A stretch of 26,951 nucleotides of DNA from Mikrocytos mackini (Eukaryota > Endomyxa > Ascetosporea > Mikrocytida > Mikrocytiidae), in contig JASNJN010000266.1 of the NCBI GenBank assembly GCA_030180075.1, positions 1-26,951 on the forward strand, in the 5' to 3' direction. Of this stretch, positions 16,943 through 25,619 are shown piece by piece (position 1 is the stretch's first letter; every line of letters starts with the position of its first letter). A model generated the notes under the pieces. The model was not told the DNA's origin and did not search any database. It worked only from the letters and a program-made list of their open reading frames with translations. A program made the translations under genes and the position numbers.

Positions 16943-17477
16943 ATTAAGTAAAATAACCAAGATTATTATGAATTCGTTATGGGCAAAAATAAAATACGTT
17001 AAAATGTTTTAAATCAAAGGGCTATCAAATATAACCTAAATACGACTACATACTATTTCCATGGCTATTAATAAGTTGCCTGGGAATAAAAATAAACTTT
17101 GTTTTATAAAAATTAAATTTCAAGAAAAATAGAATGCGAGTAGTATTTTGACAAATTATCATCGAATTTTTAAAGCATTTTTAATCAATTCTATGAATCA
17201 ATAATGACTTTATTCGAGGTTCTGTATACATTTGAGCACTTTTTGTAATCCATTTCACCCCGAACGGTGAAAACGGGAATTTTGAATACAAAATTTAACT
17301 TTTCAAAAAAAAAATTCACCCAAATTTACTAGGGCTTTCTAAAAACCTGTCAAATTGCTTGCAAAAGTGGTCAAACGTGTTAGTTTCCTTCTAAAACGTT
17401 AGTTAATATTAAAATCAGCAAAAATAAATGCTTCTAAATTTTGACGATAGTTTGCGTTTGTCAATTTTCGAAATAGA
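16943..17477. other. Intergenic spacer between RPN1 and the SM-protein gene
   Basis: About 535 bases of A/T-rich sequence. A small hairpin (TTCACC ... GGTGAA, about 17254-17270) is the only structured piece seen. It must hold the downstream gene's promoter; no motif can be named. No coding or RNA gene is supported. Confidence 0.45.
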
Positions 17478-19238
17478 ATGGCTTCGTTTGATCTTTATGA
17501 TATCCAATTCCAGGCCATAAAGAACATGATAACCACTAAACCGTCTTTAAAGTTTTTGATACTAGATGATGACACTTCGAAGATACTCACCCAAGTTTTC
17601 TCATTCACACAGCTTCTGAATGAAAACGTACTGTACACAGAGAAGATAACCAACATTACACAGAAAGCATCAACAACATTTAGACTAGATAAGGAACTCG
17701 ACGGCAGTATTGCCATTTTCTTTTTGCGACCATCTGTGACGACAATCGAAGCACTGAAGTCGACTCTAGTAAGCCCGAAGTACAAGAGTGCTGAAATTAT
17801 ATTTTCCAATGTTTTACCTAGTGGCCAACTTGTTGAACTCGCAAAAAAGGACAAAACAAGCTCAATATCCAAGCTAAGTGTGTCTTTTCTGGACTTTTAT
17901 AGCTTAGAAAACCATTTCTTCACATTCAACATTCCGAACGAACACGAAATAATATCCAACGACGATATTTTATTAAATGATTCCTTTTTACTTGAAGAAA
18001 TCAACAGAATTTCTTTTGGATCATTAAATCCTTTCTTAATGAGGCAGATAGAAGGCATAATATCGATTTGTTCCATTACTAGGTTGGTCCCTGTATTTTG
18101 TTTCATGAAAGGTTCTAGAATATGCGACGCATTCGTAACTTTTATAACTAGGTATATAAAAGAGAACCCTGATCTTCAGCGTTTGTTTAACGATTTTGAA
18201 AGGTCCAAGAAAGGTGTGATTAAAATATACATCGGAGCGCGTTTGGATGATCCCGTGACTCCGATGATTACAACTTGGAACTACCAATCGATGGTGAACG
18301 ATCTTCTCGAAACCAAAGACGGACAAATCATTAGCCCAAGTAGAAAGCCAATTCAGTTCAACTGTATCAACGACGAGTTTTTCAACAGCATCAAAAACCT
18401 CCCGTTCGGAGACTTAGCCGTAAAGCTACAGCAGAAAATAGAAGAATTTAAAGGAAAGCGCAAGAAGTTGGAAACATTGAAGGAGATGGTGGAGTTCATC
18501 AGAGACTTCCCAGAGTTCAGCAAAAGACAAAGTGAGATAACGAAACACGTAAAGATCTGCGACATGTTAAGTAGCATCGTAGAAAAGAGAAATTTGATTA
18601 CGTTAAGTGAGATTGAACAAAAAGTAGTAGGTGGTGAGAACAAAAGTGAAACTAAGGTAACATTGGAAGAGTTCATTTCCGATCATAAGAACAACGACCA
18701 TGATAAGATAAAACTTGCTATTCTCTTCATACTTGTGAACGAAGCTGACTTCTTCAAAAATAACAACAGCCAAGATTTCCTAGACTTTAAGAATATGCTG
18801 CTCGGTAACATTGAGCTAAAAAATAAACTTGTTGCAACATCGGTGCTTAATAGCATTGTACAGAAATTTGGAGCGAGTAAACGACACGGTGTTATGATAG
18901 ATAAAACAGGATGGTTCAAAATTGCAAGGAGAATTTTAGTTGGTGTAAACGACGTCTTTACACAACATAAACCATTACATGTTAAAAACTTTACAAACAT
19001 GCTAACCGGGTACAATTCAAAGGACTTTAGATTTGTTGATATGCACAATAAAGAAATAGAGGACGATTCTACAATAAAAGAGGAATTGAACGTGTTCTAT
19101 GTTGTGGGAGGAATAACATATTATGAAAAGGCTAAAATAAAGAATAACTTAGTAGAAAGCAAAATCAACAAAGATGTAATAGTCGGAGGAAGTAGTATAT
19201 TGAATTCAAAGTTATTTTTTGATATTATAATTAAATAA
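17478..19238 (+). CDS. Sec1/Munc18 (SM) family protein, VPS45-like
   Basis: A 586-residue SM protein, the usual family size. SM proteins clasp SNARE bundles and are needed for membrane fusion; VPS45 acts on Golgi/TGN-to-endosome traffic with syntaxin Tlg2/STX16. The diagnostic central block DDPVTPMITTWNYQSMVNDLL (start at residue 257) fits the VPS45 form DPVTPLL.QWTYQAM better than the SLY1 (LATMLHH) or SEC1 (DPVSPVLHELT) forms. The C-terminal VVGGITYYEKAKI block (about residues 545-557) is the family's GGxTYxE signature. The Leu-Asp-Arg usually before DPVTP reads GARL here, a divergence. VPS33 is the next possibility. Intron-free, stop TAA. The subtype is inferred from these short motifs. 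Confidence 0.82.
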   Translation: MASFDLYDIQFQAIKNMITTKPSLKFLILDDDTSKILTQVFSFTQLLNENVLYTEKITNITQKASTTFRLDKELDGSIAIFFLRPSVTTIEALKSTLVSPKYKSAEIIFSNVLPSGQLVELAKKDKTSSISKLSVSFLDFYSLENHFFTFNIPNEHEIISNDDILLNDSFLLEEINRISFGSLNPFLMRQIEGIISICSITRLVPVFCFMKGSRICDAFVTFITRYIKENPDLQRLFNDFERSKKGVIKIYIGARLDDPVTPMITTWNYQSMVNDLLETKDGQIISPSRKPIQFNCINDEFFNSIKNLPFGDLAVKLQQKIEEFKGKRKKLETLKEMVEFIRDFPEFSKRQSEITKHVKICDMLSSIVEKRNLITLSEIEQKVVGGENKSETKVTLEEFISDHKNNDHDKIKLAILFILVNEADFFKNNNSQDFLDFKNMLLGNIELKNKLVATSVLNSIVQKFGASKRHGVMIDKTGWFKIARRILVGVNDVFTQHKPLHVKNFTNMLTGYNSKDFRFVDMHNKEIEDDSTIKEELNVFYVVGGITYYEKAKIKNNLVESKINKDVIVGGSSILNSKLFFDIIIK

Positions 19239-19633
19239 CCGAGTGATAGTCTTGACATCCTGTAATATTTATAAAAAGCACGATTTATATTTACCTGGAT
19301 TAAGGGGATTACAGTTGACTGTACCTGTTTATTTGAAATGAAATGTTATATTTTCACTGAGTTAGCCACAAAAACACGCCCAGTTTATTAAGTCAAATGA
19401 TTATTTTGTTGATTTGAAATGTTATGATTTGGATTATTTCTCGAGTCAAATTGATAAAATAATGTTGATAATTAGTAGGGCAACTTAATAATTTAACAGA
19501 GAATATGTAAAAATTGACCATATATATTCGACCTTTTTGACACAAAGATTAACCCCGAGAATTAAAATATATACGTTGTATTAAATATAATTTTACAATT
19601 TAACCAAAATAATTATTTTAAAATCAGTATATA
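19239..19633. other. AT-rich spacer before the transposon cluster
   Basis: No gene is supported. A short direct similarity, TTTGAAATG(AAATG)TTAT, occurs twice (about 19333 and 19414). The 12-base string ATAACCGAGTGA just after the upstream gene also occurs at 26475-26486 in a terminal-repeat-like sequence, which may be chance. Confidence 0.4.
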
Positions 19634-19962
19634 CAGTGGCCCCTGGTTAAAAGCACACTTTATAAAATCACACCTCTTTAATGTCACCAAAAAACAGGGG
19701 CCCGCCACTATAATTTCCATAAATGTGATATTAAAAAGTTTGCCAAAAACTCAAATCTGAAAATGGGCCAAATGTCAACACATATGTTATGTGCCCCAAA
19801 AAAGTTATCATATAACAAAAGTATATCTAAAATGCCGATCTTTTCTTGGATTCTGCTATATGTAATCGATAGACGGATTTAAGCCGCCATTCAAATTTCA
19901 CCTGGTTAATATCACATAAATTTGAAAATTACCAAAAATGTGCTTTTAACCAGGGATGACTG
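19634..19962. mobile_element. pogo/Tigger-like MITE (about 329 bp)
   Basis: The left end and the reverse complement of the right end both begin CAGT, then share CCCTGGTTAAAAGCACA, giving imperfect terminal inverted repeats of about 24 bases that differ at three positions near the tip. A second inverted pair, TGTGATATTA and TAATATCACA, lies inside both ends. CAGT tips next to TA-rich flanks are typical of the Tc1/mariner-pogo group, where TA is the target. The left tip is preceded by TA; the right tip is followed by TTA, so the target duplication is only approximate (TAT on both sides if the tips start at ACAGT). No transposase is encoded, so it is non-autonomous. It lies directly beside the Ty3/gypsy element. 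Confidence 0.8.
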
Positions 19963-19995
19963 TTATAGAATATAAAATTAATGTACCGATGTTTG

Positions 19996-20089
19996 TCAAT
20001 TATAAAAATTAATTCTTTAAAAAAGTCTTGGGATTAGTGCCAAGCACTAAGAGGGCCATAGTACCACCATAAGGTACGACCACTCTACA
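19996..20089 (-). repeat. 3' LTR of the Ty3/gypsy element (about 90 bp)
   Basis: On the minus strand it begins TGTAGAGTGGTCGTACC immediately after a polypurine tract and is repeated at 24617-24706. The clearly similar part is about 85-90 bases with several substitutions and small indels. The inner start is sharp. The outer end near 19996 reads TTGACA on the minus strand and is less certain, since weak similarity continues toward about 19965. Confidence 0.75.
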
Positions 20090-20852
20090 TCTCCCCTCTT
20101 AAGGCTCTCCTCCGGGATCTTTTGTTTTTTATAGTGGGTTTCTTGAGCGCTCAATCTGTATACTTTATTTACTGACCATCTTCTCGTATCTTGGGCCGTG
20201 CCAGATCGCTTACTCCGATCGATTATTTTTACTGGGCCAGTATATCTACCTGGAGCCCGTTCAATATAAATTCGATCGCCCGGGAGCTTCTTATTCTCCA
20301 CGACGGCCTTTCGCCTGTCATGGTTCTTTTAATCGCAGCATGTCTGCTTTGAACTAGGCTGCGGTCTATTACTCCACCACGTGGGTAAACATGTTTGGCA
20401 GAGTTTTCCGTTCCGGAATCTCTGTCACTTTTTACTTCCCCTCCCCTCCTTGGGGTGAGGAGTGAGACTGTGTCTCTCATTTTTCTTCCGAACATTGCCT
20501 CAAATGGACTTACGTTCGTCGTACTATGAGGCGTTGCTCTATAGTGGAATAGTATTTTCTCAATTGTTTCTTCAATTGGCCACTTATTCGACTCGGCTTC
20601 ATCCAATTTCTCGGATAGTACTCGGTTAAAACGTTCTACTAACCCGTTCTAACTTGGGTTGTATATTGGTACTGGCTTTGGTTTTATACCTAGCCGTTTT
20701 AAATACCCCTTAAACTCTTTACTAACGAACTGTGGTCCGTTGTCTTATACTAGTTCTTCAGGGAGTCCAAACCTCCTGAATAACTTGTTAAGGGCGTTTA
20801 TTACGGTCCTACTAGTGACACTGTTGAGACCAAAAACTTCAGGCCATTTTGA
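20047..20852 (-). pseudogene. Integrase remainder of the Ty3/gypsy element, with stops and a frameshift
   Basis: After the stop that ends the long ORF, the same frame continues as clear integrase sequence: SKWPEV, DNGPQF with the second catalytic Asp, and NGLVERFN with the catalytic Glu, then FHYRATPHSTTNVSPFEAMFG. Further in-frame stops lie at 20745-20747 (TAA) and 20649-20651 (TAG). Near 20321-20326 the frame shifts, and the C-terminal SH3-like part (PGDRIYIERAPGRYTGPVKI) is read in another phase that stays open to its stop at 20047, inside the 3' LTR. Integration function is therefore lost in this copy unless the lesions are sequencing errors. Confidence 0.85.
20090..20100 (-). promoter_or_regulatory. 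Polypurine tract (plus-strand primer site)
   Basis: The minus strand reads AAGAGGGGAGA directly before the TG that opens the 3' LTR. This is the expected place and composition of the RNase H-resistant primer for second-strand synthesis in LTR retrotransposons. It supports the LTR boundary at 20089. Confidence 0.8.
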
Positions 20853-23800
20853 CTAATAGTCCTGGATTACTAGTAAAAACTTGTATGTGCCCTTTCCTAT
20901 AGGGCCCTTGATGTCTATAGCCAGTTTTTTCCATGGCCCATCAGGTAACTCGACGGGGATCATTGGTGCTTCCCGTGCGGTTTTTGTTCTTCCAGATTTT
21001 GCACAAACTGGGCATTTCTTGATGTATTCTATTACATCGTTTCCATATCCAGGCCACCAGAAAAGGTTCTCTACTCTTTTACGGGTTCTATTTATGCCTT
21101 GATGTACTTTGTGTGCTTCACTAAGTATTTGTACTCGCTTATCCTTTTCAGGTACGAAGCGGCTGTTTTCAAAGAACAATAAATTGTTTTCCACTGTCAG
21201 TCTATCTAACTTGACGTGGTATTCTTTGTATTTACTAATGGCTCTCTTATCCCAGCCATTGCTTTTCATTACTCGTACGAGTCCGGCGAGTTCGTTTTCA
21301 TACCGTATTACTTCGTGAGGCTGTACTTTTTTCACAGCATTTATAACTACTTCCTCATAAATCGGAGCCATTTTATGTTTTACTTGGCCCGCTGAACGCG
21401 ATAGCCAGTCAGCAACGGAGTTGTCACTTCCTTTTATGTGCTGTACATCGTAGTCAAATACGGTCAGGCGTTCCCGCCATCTTTCTACTCGGGCATTTGT
21501 CCTTTTAATGGTACTCTGACTCATTAAGGTTACTAGTGCTCGATGGTCCGTGAGCAATGTGAAATGTCTTCCGAGGAGATAATTTTGGAAATTAAGGATG
21601 GCGGATACACATGCCAATGCTTCTTTTTCCCCTACTGAGTAGTTTTTCTCGTATTTTCTAAACTGGGACGACCAGTAAATAACTGGTTTATAGTCTCCGT
21701 TAGCCTGTTCTTGTTCGAGAACGGCACCCATTCCATCATCGCAAGCATCTGTTTTCAATACCACTTTGCGGTTGGAATCTGTATTGAAGAGGGCTAATGC
21801 CTCTCTTCTTCTAATCATTTGTTTTATTTTATCAAACGCTTTAACACACTGTTTGGACCAGACGAATGTACTGTCTTTTTTAAGTAACTCGTATATCGGT
21901 TTAGCAACTATTGCCATTCGTTCTATAAACTTCCGGTAATAGTTTATTACTCCCAATACCTGACGCACTTCCTTAACTGTCTTTGGGGCCCGGAGTTCTT
22001 GAATTGCGTCAGCTTTTATACTTGACGGCTTTATTCCTTCTGAGGAAATTTCATAACCCAGCCAATCCACTTGGGTTGTACACAACTCGGACTTATCTCG
22101 GTTTATTTTTATTCTTTTTGAATCAAGTCTGTCTAAAACTACTTTGATTCTTTGTTCTAACTCGTTTTTACTACTGGCTGCTATTAAAATGTCGTCAAGA
22201 TATACTAACACTTTTTCTAAACCAGATAATACTTGGTTCATTATTCTTTGGAACGCACTCGGGGCACTTTTTATACCAAAAGGCATCCTGGTGTACTTAA
22301 ATGTTCCATAATGCGTGATGATAGTTGTAAGTTCTTGTGACTTATCATCGATACTAATCTGGTGATACGCAGATTGTAGATCAATTTTTGCAAAATACTT
22401 GTTTCCTGAGCCTAAGCTCGCTAACAGTGCTTCTGTACTAGGCAATGGGTATTTATCATCCAATATAGCCTGGTTAAGCTTTCGGAAGTCACCGCAAATG
22501 CGTACTTTCCCATTGGACTTTCGTACTACCACAATGGGTGATGTCCAGCTTGTATACTTGGTTCGAACCAGTATGCCTTGCTTCAGCAGTTTATTTATTT
22601 CCTTCTTCACATCGGGGCGCAATGCGAACGGAACTCCTCGTTCTTTTGCCATTACCGGTTGGGAATCGTCTTTGAGTTTGATTTCAAAGGATTCGCCTCT
22701 AATACTAGGTAAATACTCTGTTTCTTCGTGGTCACAGTCGTTACTTGTGCCTGTTATTTCATAAACCTTCCTTGTTTCAGTTACTAAGGAAAGTTTCTTT
22801 TTATACTCACGTCTGTGGTCAGGATTATTTTCTTCTGCCACTGTGGTTTTACTTTTATTTTTAACTAAATTACTATTATTTTTGTTATAGTTTGTTAAGA
22901 TATCTAAATCGTTTTTATAATTTACATTAAACTGATTTTTACCTTTACTATTATCAAAATAACGTTTAGAATTCGTACGCTCATATTTATTTAGAAACTG
23001 GATCAACTTCAGCTTCTCGGCGTCTTCTGCCCCAATGACATTTGGTCCTTCGCCAACTATGCCAATTTTGGTCTTTATACTCGTTCCACCTTTTTCCATG
23101 GTAACGGTTGCTGTGCCTACTAGCTCTATGTCTTGTCCGGTATATGTCTTCAGCTTAATTTCGCTGGGTTTTATCATGGACGCTAGCCCCAATTCGGTGG
23201 CTACTCTTTTATTTACTAGGGTAATATCAGCCCCTGTGTCGATTATGACGTCTACTTGACGTCCTTCAATTACTACGAATGTCTCCGTGTTTTTGGGTTC
23301 TTTATAAATTTTACTAGCTCTTCTTCTTTGGCTGTTTCTATTTGTACTCGCTACAGAGGATTTTCTTTCTACTCTGTACATGCGGTCATCACCAGAGGAG
23401 TAGAAATCATCTCTGGGTCCGTCTCTTTTAGGAGGCATAGCATCACAGCATGAAGTTCTGTGGTTTCTTTTGCCGCATTTCTGGCAGATACTCCCATACG
23501 CAGGACACTCGCGTCTCATACTGCTGTGCCTGGTTCCACACCTGTGGCAGTTGATGGTTGGACGGGGTCCACGTCGTCTCGCCGTAACAAAGTCGGCTAA
23601 CTTGGGGCGTTTATACTCCCGTTGTCTTGGGGCTCTGTTTTCTTCCCATTGTATTTTGTTACTCCCCTCTGCTTGCTTTGCAGTTTGGATGGTGTCTTCC
23701 CAAGTTTGGGGAGGTTTGGCCATGAAGGCTCTTTTCAAACCTATACTTGAGAGACCGTGAATAAACTTGTCTCTCAGTAAGTCTCTCTCCAGCTCTCCAA

Positions 23801-24581
23801 ACTTGCAATCCGCAGCTACTTGGCAGTGTCTGTCTATATACTGCTGTATACTAGCATTTCGCTGTAGCGTGTTAAAAAACTCAACTCTTGCGTTGGTTGG
23901 TGTAATCGCTGGGTCAAAGTGTGACTCCAGTAACTTTACGACACTTGAAAAGTCGTAAGTTTCTTCACCTAGGCTGTCTAAAACTCGGTTCCCCTCTACC
24001 CCTAGGCAATGCCTTAGTAGGTAAATCCTTTGGGCTTCCGGCTGTTTTCCATAACCCGATGTTTCCATGTAGAAGTTGAATTGCCTAAACCATACCTTCC
24101 ATGGTAAGTTTGGCGCTCCTGGATGGTTCAGAAACTCATCCGGTTGTTTTAAGTTTGCGGGTGTGCTGGGTATTCCCTCTCTCCTAGCATTCTCCGCTTC
24201 TTGTTCCTGCGTTTCGCGGACGAAGTCTGCTTTGGCCTGAGTGCTTTTCTCAGCCAGTACTGCGCGTGCGCGTGTGATGTTCTTCTCGAAATTCTCGAGG
24301 TAGTACCATCCCAGTGCATCTACTACTGAGGCTTTGTTTGCATTGGGGTTCAACTCCAGACGCCGTATCCCGGCTTCTCTCTTGAGTGAGGTGAGGTCGT
24401 TCTTCTCCCATTCACTCATCTTTCTTTTAAAATACTCGCGGAATCCCATCGCGGTTTCGTCGTTGTGCATAAAATCCTCATCTTTGAAGCCCGTTAGTAT
24501 CAGGGCTTCCCAAAGATGGTCGTCATACAACGCGTTTAGAATGGAGTCCAAATGACTCAGTGGTGTTTGAGATGTCGCCAT
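20853..24581 (-). CDS. Gag-protease-RT-RNase H-integrase(N) polyprotein of a Ty3/gypsy retrotransposon, prematurely stopped
   Basis: A single 1242-codon frame from the ATG at 24579-24581, so gag and pol are fused without a frameshift signal. Domains in order: Gag capsid-like region (about 150-310); two CCHC-type zinc knuckles (345-360 and 366-379, the second of canonical CX2CX4HX4C form); aspartic protease DTGA (448-451); an Asn/Lys-rich linker (about 530-620); reverse transcriptase (about 650-850) with IDLQSAYHQ, RMPFGIKSAPSAFQ and the catalytic YLDD (794-797); RNase H (about 935-1062) with TDACDDG, EKEAL and TDHRAL; integrase zinc domain H1156, H1160, C1190, C1193; and the first integrase Asp near 1223. 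It ends at TAG (20853-20855), right after FLLVIQDY, in the middle of the integrase core. Upstream domains look complete. Confidence 0.92.
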   Translation of the reverse strand: MATSQTPLSHLDSILNALYDDHLWEALILTGFKDEDFMHNDETAMGFREYFKRKMSEWEKNDLTSLKREAGIRRLELNPNANKASVVDALGWYYLENFEKNITRARAVLAEKSTQAKADFVRETQEQEAENARREGIPSTPANLKQPDEFLNHPGAPNLPWKVWFRQFNFYMETSGYGKQPEAQRIYLLRHCLGVEGNRVLDSLGEETYDFSSVVKLLESHFDPAITPTNARVEFFNTLQRNASIQQYIDRHCQVAADCKFGELERDLLRDKFIHGLSSIGLKRAFMAKPPQTWEDTIQTAKQAEGSNKIQWEENRAPRQREYKRPKLADFVTARRRGPRPTINCHRCGTRHSSMRRECPAYGSICQKCGKRNHRTSCCDAMPPKRDGPRDDFYSSGDDRMYRVERKSSVASTNRNSQRRRASKIYKEPKNTETFVVIEGRQVDVIIDTGADITLVNKRVATELGLASMIKPSEIKLKTYTGQDIELVGTATVTMEKGGTSIKTKIGIVGEGPNVIGAEDAEKLKLIQFLNKYERTNSKRYFDNSKGKNQFNVNYKNDLDILTNYNKNNSNLVKNKSKTTVAEENNPDHRREYKKKLSLVTETRKVYEITGTSNDCDHEETEYLPSIRGESFEIKLKDDSQPVMAKERGVPFALRPDVKKEINKLLKQGILVRTKYTSWTSPIVVVRKSNGKVRICGDFRKLNQAILDDKYPLPSTEALLASLGSGNKYFAKIDLQSAYHQISIDDKSQELTTIITHYGTFKYTRMPFGIKSAPSAFQRIMNQVLSGLEKVLVYLDDILIAASSKNELEQRIKVVLDRLDSKRIKINRDKSELCTTQVDWLGYEISSEGIKPSSIKADAIQELRAPKTVKEVRQVLGVINYYRKFIERMAIVAKPIYELLKKDSTFVWSKQCVKAFDKIKQMIRRREALALFNTDSNRKVVLKTDACDDGMGAVLEQEQANGDYKPVIYWSSQFRKYEKNYSVGEKEALACVSAILNFQNYLLGRHFTLLTDHRALVTLMSQSTIKRTNARVERWRERLTVFDYDVQHIKGSDNSVADWLSRSAGQVKHKMAPIYEEVVINAVKKVQPHEVIRYENELAGLVRVMKSNGWDKRAISKYKEYHVKLDRLTVENNLLFFENSRFVPEKDKRVQILSEAHKVHQGINRTRKRVENLFWWPGYGNDVIEYIKKCPVCAKSGRTKTAREAPMIPVELPDGPWKKLAIDIKGPIGKGTYKFLLVIQDY

Positions 24582-24616
24582 ATAATATATAAACTTTAAG
24601 TATGAAGTTTTCTAAA

Positions 24617-24706
24617 TTATAAAAATTAAAATATTTAAAAAGGTCTGGTATTAGTGACAAGCACTAAGAGGGTCATAGTACCATCATAAGGTACGACCAC
24701 TCTACA
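24617..24706 (-). repeat. 5' LTR of the Ty3/gypsy element (about 90 bp)
   Basis: Direct repeat of 19996-20089; shared blocks include AAGCACTAAGAGGG and AAGGTACGACCACTCTACA on the plus strand. The outer boundary at 24706 is sharp. The inner boundary is fuzzy: similarity weakens but stays above what AT-richness alone would suggest up to about 24581, which would make the LTR abut the gag start. Confidence 0.75.
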
Positions 24707-25619
24707 TGCTGGTTCTGGCGGATTGACTTGTGGTGTTTATTCAGGCAGTATCTTCGAACAGATATAACTGAAAATGGACCTATGCTTTAATAATACTATA
24801 ACAAGACCACACCTTGTTCAAATAACATCTACCTGTATAATCGACGTTTAGATTTCAAATATTTATTTTCAAAGAATTCCAGCAAGCGCATTAATCGGGT
24901 ATCCCACATCTTCAGTCAAAACACACCGCTTCCAAAGAAGACCATACGACGAAATAGCCAGTAACTTCGGGAGAAAGAATAAACAACTCAGATAAGCCTT
25001 CTAATCCTCAATGAACGAATTACATAAGTCCGCCCTTGCCCAATGAGACAGAATTTAACCTGAAGGATTTAACAACAATAAAGGCGTGTAGCAGACTTTC
25101 TTGAATGCTTGTGTTATGGGTTTATACAAGCAGGGGGTATGTATGAATACACAAATCAGGAAATGAAGTGGGCTGTTATTGAAAATTAGTTGGTTTAATC
25201 AGGATTGATCGTAAGTTTGAGGGCTGCTCATCGGGTGTTTCAAACTTTATACAATGAAATCAGATTATTTTAAATTAAGGGATTTAAATATATAGAAAAT
25301 ATATAAGTTGAATTTATTTTGGAAATATACTTAGTCGTGATTTATTGAACGTCATGAAATGTTTATTGGATGTTTGATACGATTGACCTATGATTGTCCT
25401 TTTTATCATTTGTGAGACATTGTGATAATATTATACTGAGAAAATATGTGAACAAACATAATCTATATAATTATAATTATTTTATTTTAATATGTGTTAA
25501 TTTGTATATGTAAAATATTGAAATTTCATCAAATAATTCTGCAAAATTTAAATTAAATAGAACGAATAATAATAGATGAATATAAAATAGAGAAGAGAAT
25601 AAATAAATTTTATACTAAA
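24707..25619. other. Intergenic region without supported genes
   Basis: The first 450 bases are of mixed composition, the rest A/T-rich. All frames are short. GTAACTTCGGGAGAAAGA (24961-24978) resembles a conserved large-subunit rRNA string, but the neighbouring universal rRNA motifs are absent. No tRNA, repeat pair or promoter was recognised. Confidence 0.45.

Larger units (their letters stand above)
19996..24706 (-). mobile_element. Ty3/gypsy LTR retrotransposon with very short LTRs, integrase broken
   Basis: The element is about 4.7 kb from 5' LTR (24706) to 3' LTR (19996). The order gag, protease, RT, RNase H, integrase marks it as Ty3/gypsy (Metaviridae-type), not copia. The LTRs have diverged by several substitutions, so the insertion is not recent. 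No target duplication could be matched (the outer right flank begins TGCTG). The gap between 5' LTR and gag ATG is only about 35 bases and shows no evident tRNA-complementary primer site. No chromodomain is visible after the integrase. Confidence 0.85.

Noticed and set aside
17254-17270. Small hairpin TTCACC/GGTGAA in the spacer
   Set aside because: A single short stem in a 535-base spacer is expected by chance, and nothing around it supports a function.
20649-24581. Stop-codon reassignment (TAA/TAG read as Ser)
   Set aside because: Most conserved genes in the window end at TAA in the expected place (for example eS27 and the SM protein), so TAA is a normal stop. The integrase stops are better seen as lesions.
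24961-24978. GTAACTTCGGGAGAAAGA, similar to a conserved large-subunit rRNA string
   Set aside because: The expected neighbouring universal rRNA motifs are absent upstream and downstream. An isolated 18-base match is not enough to call an rRNA fragment.
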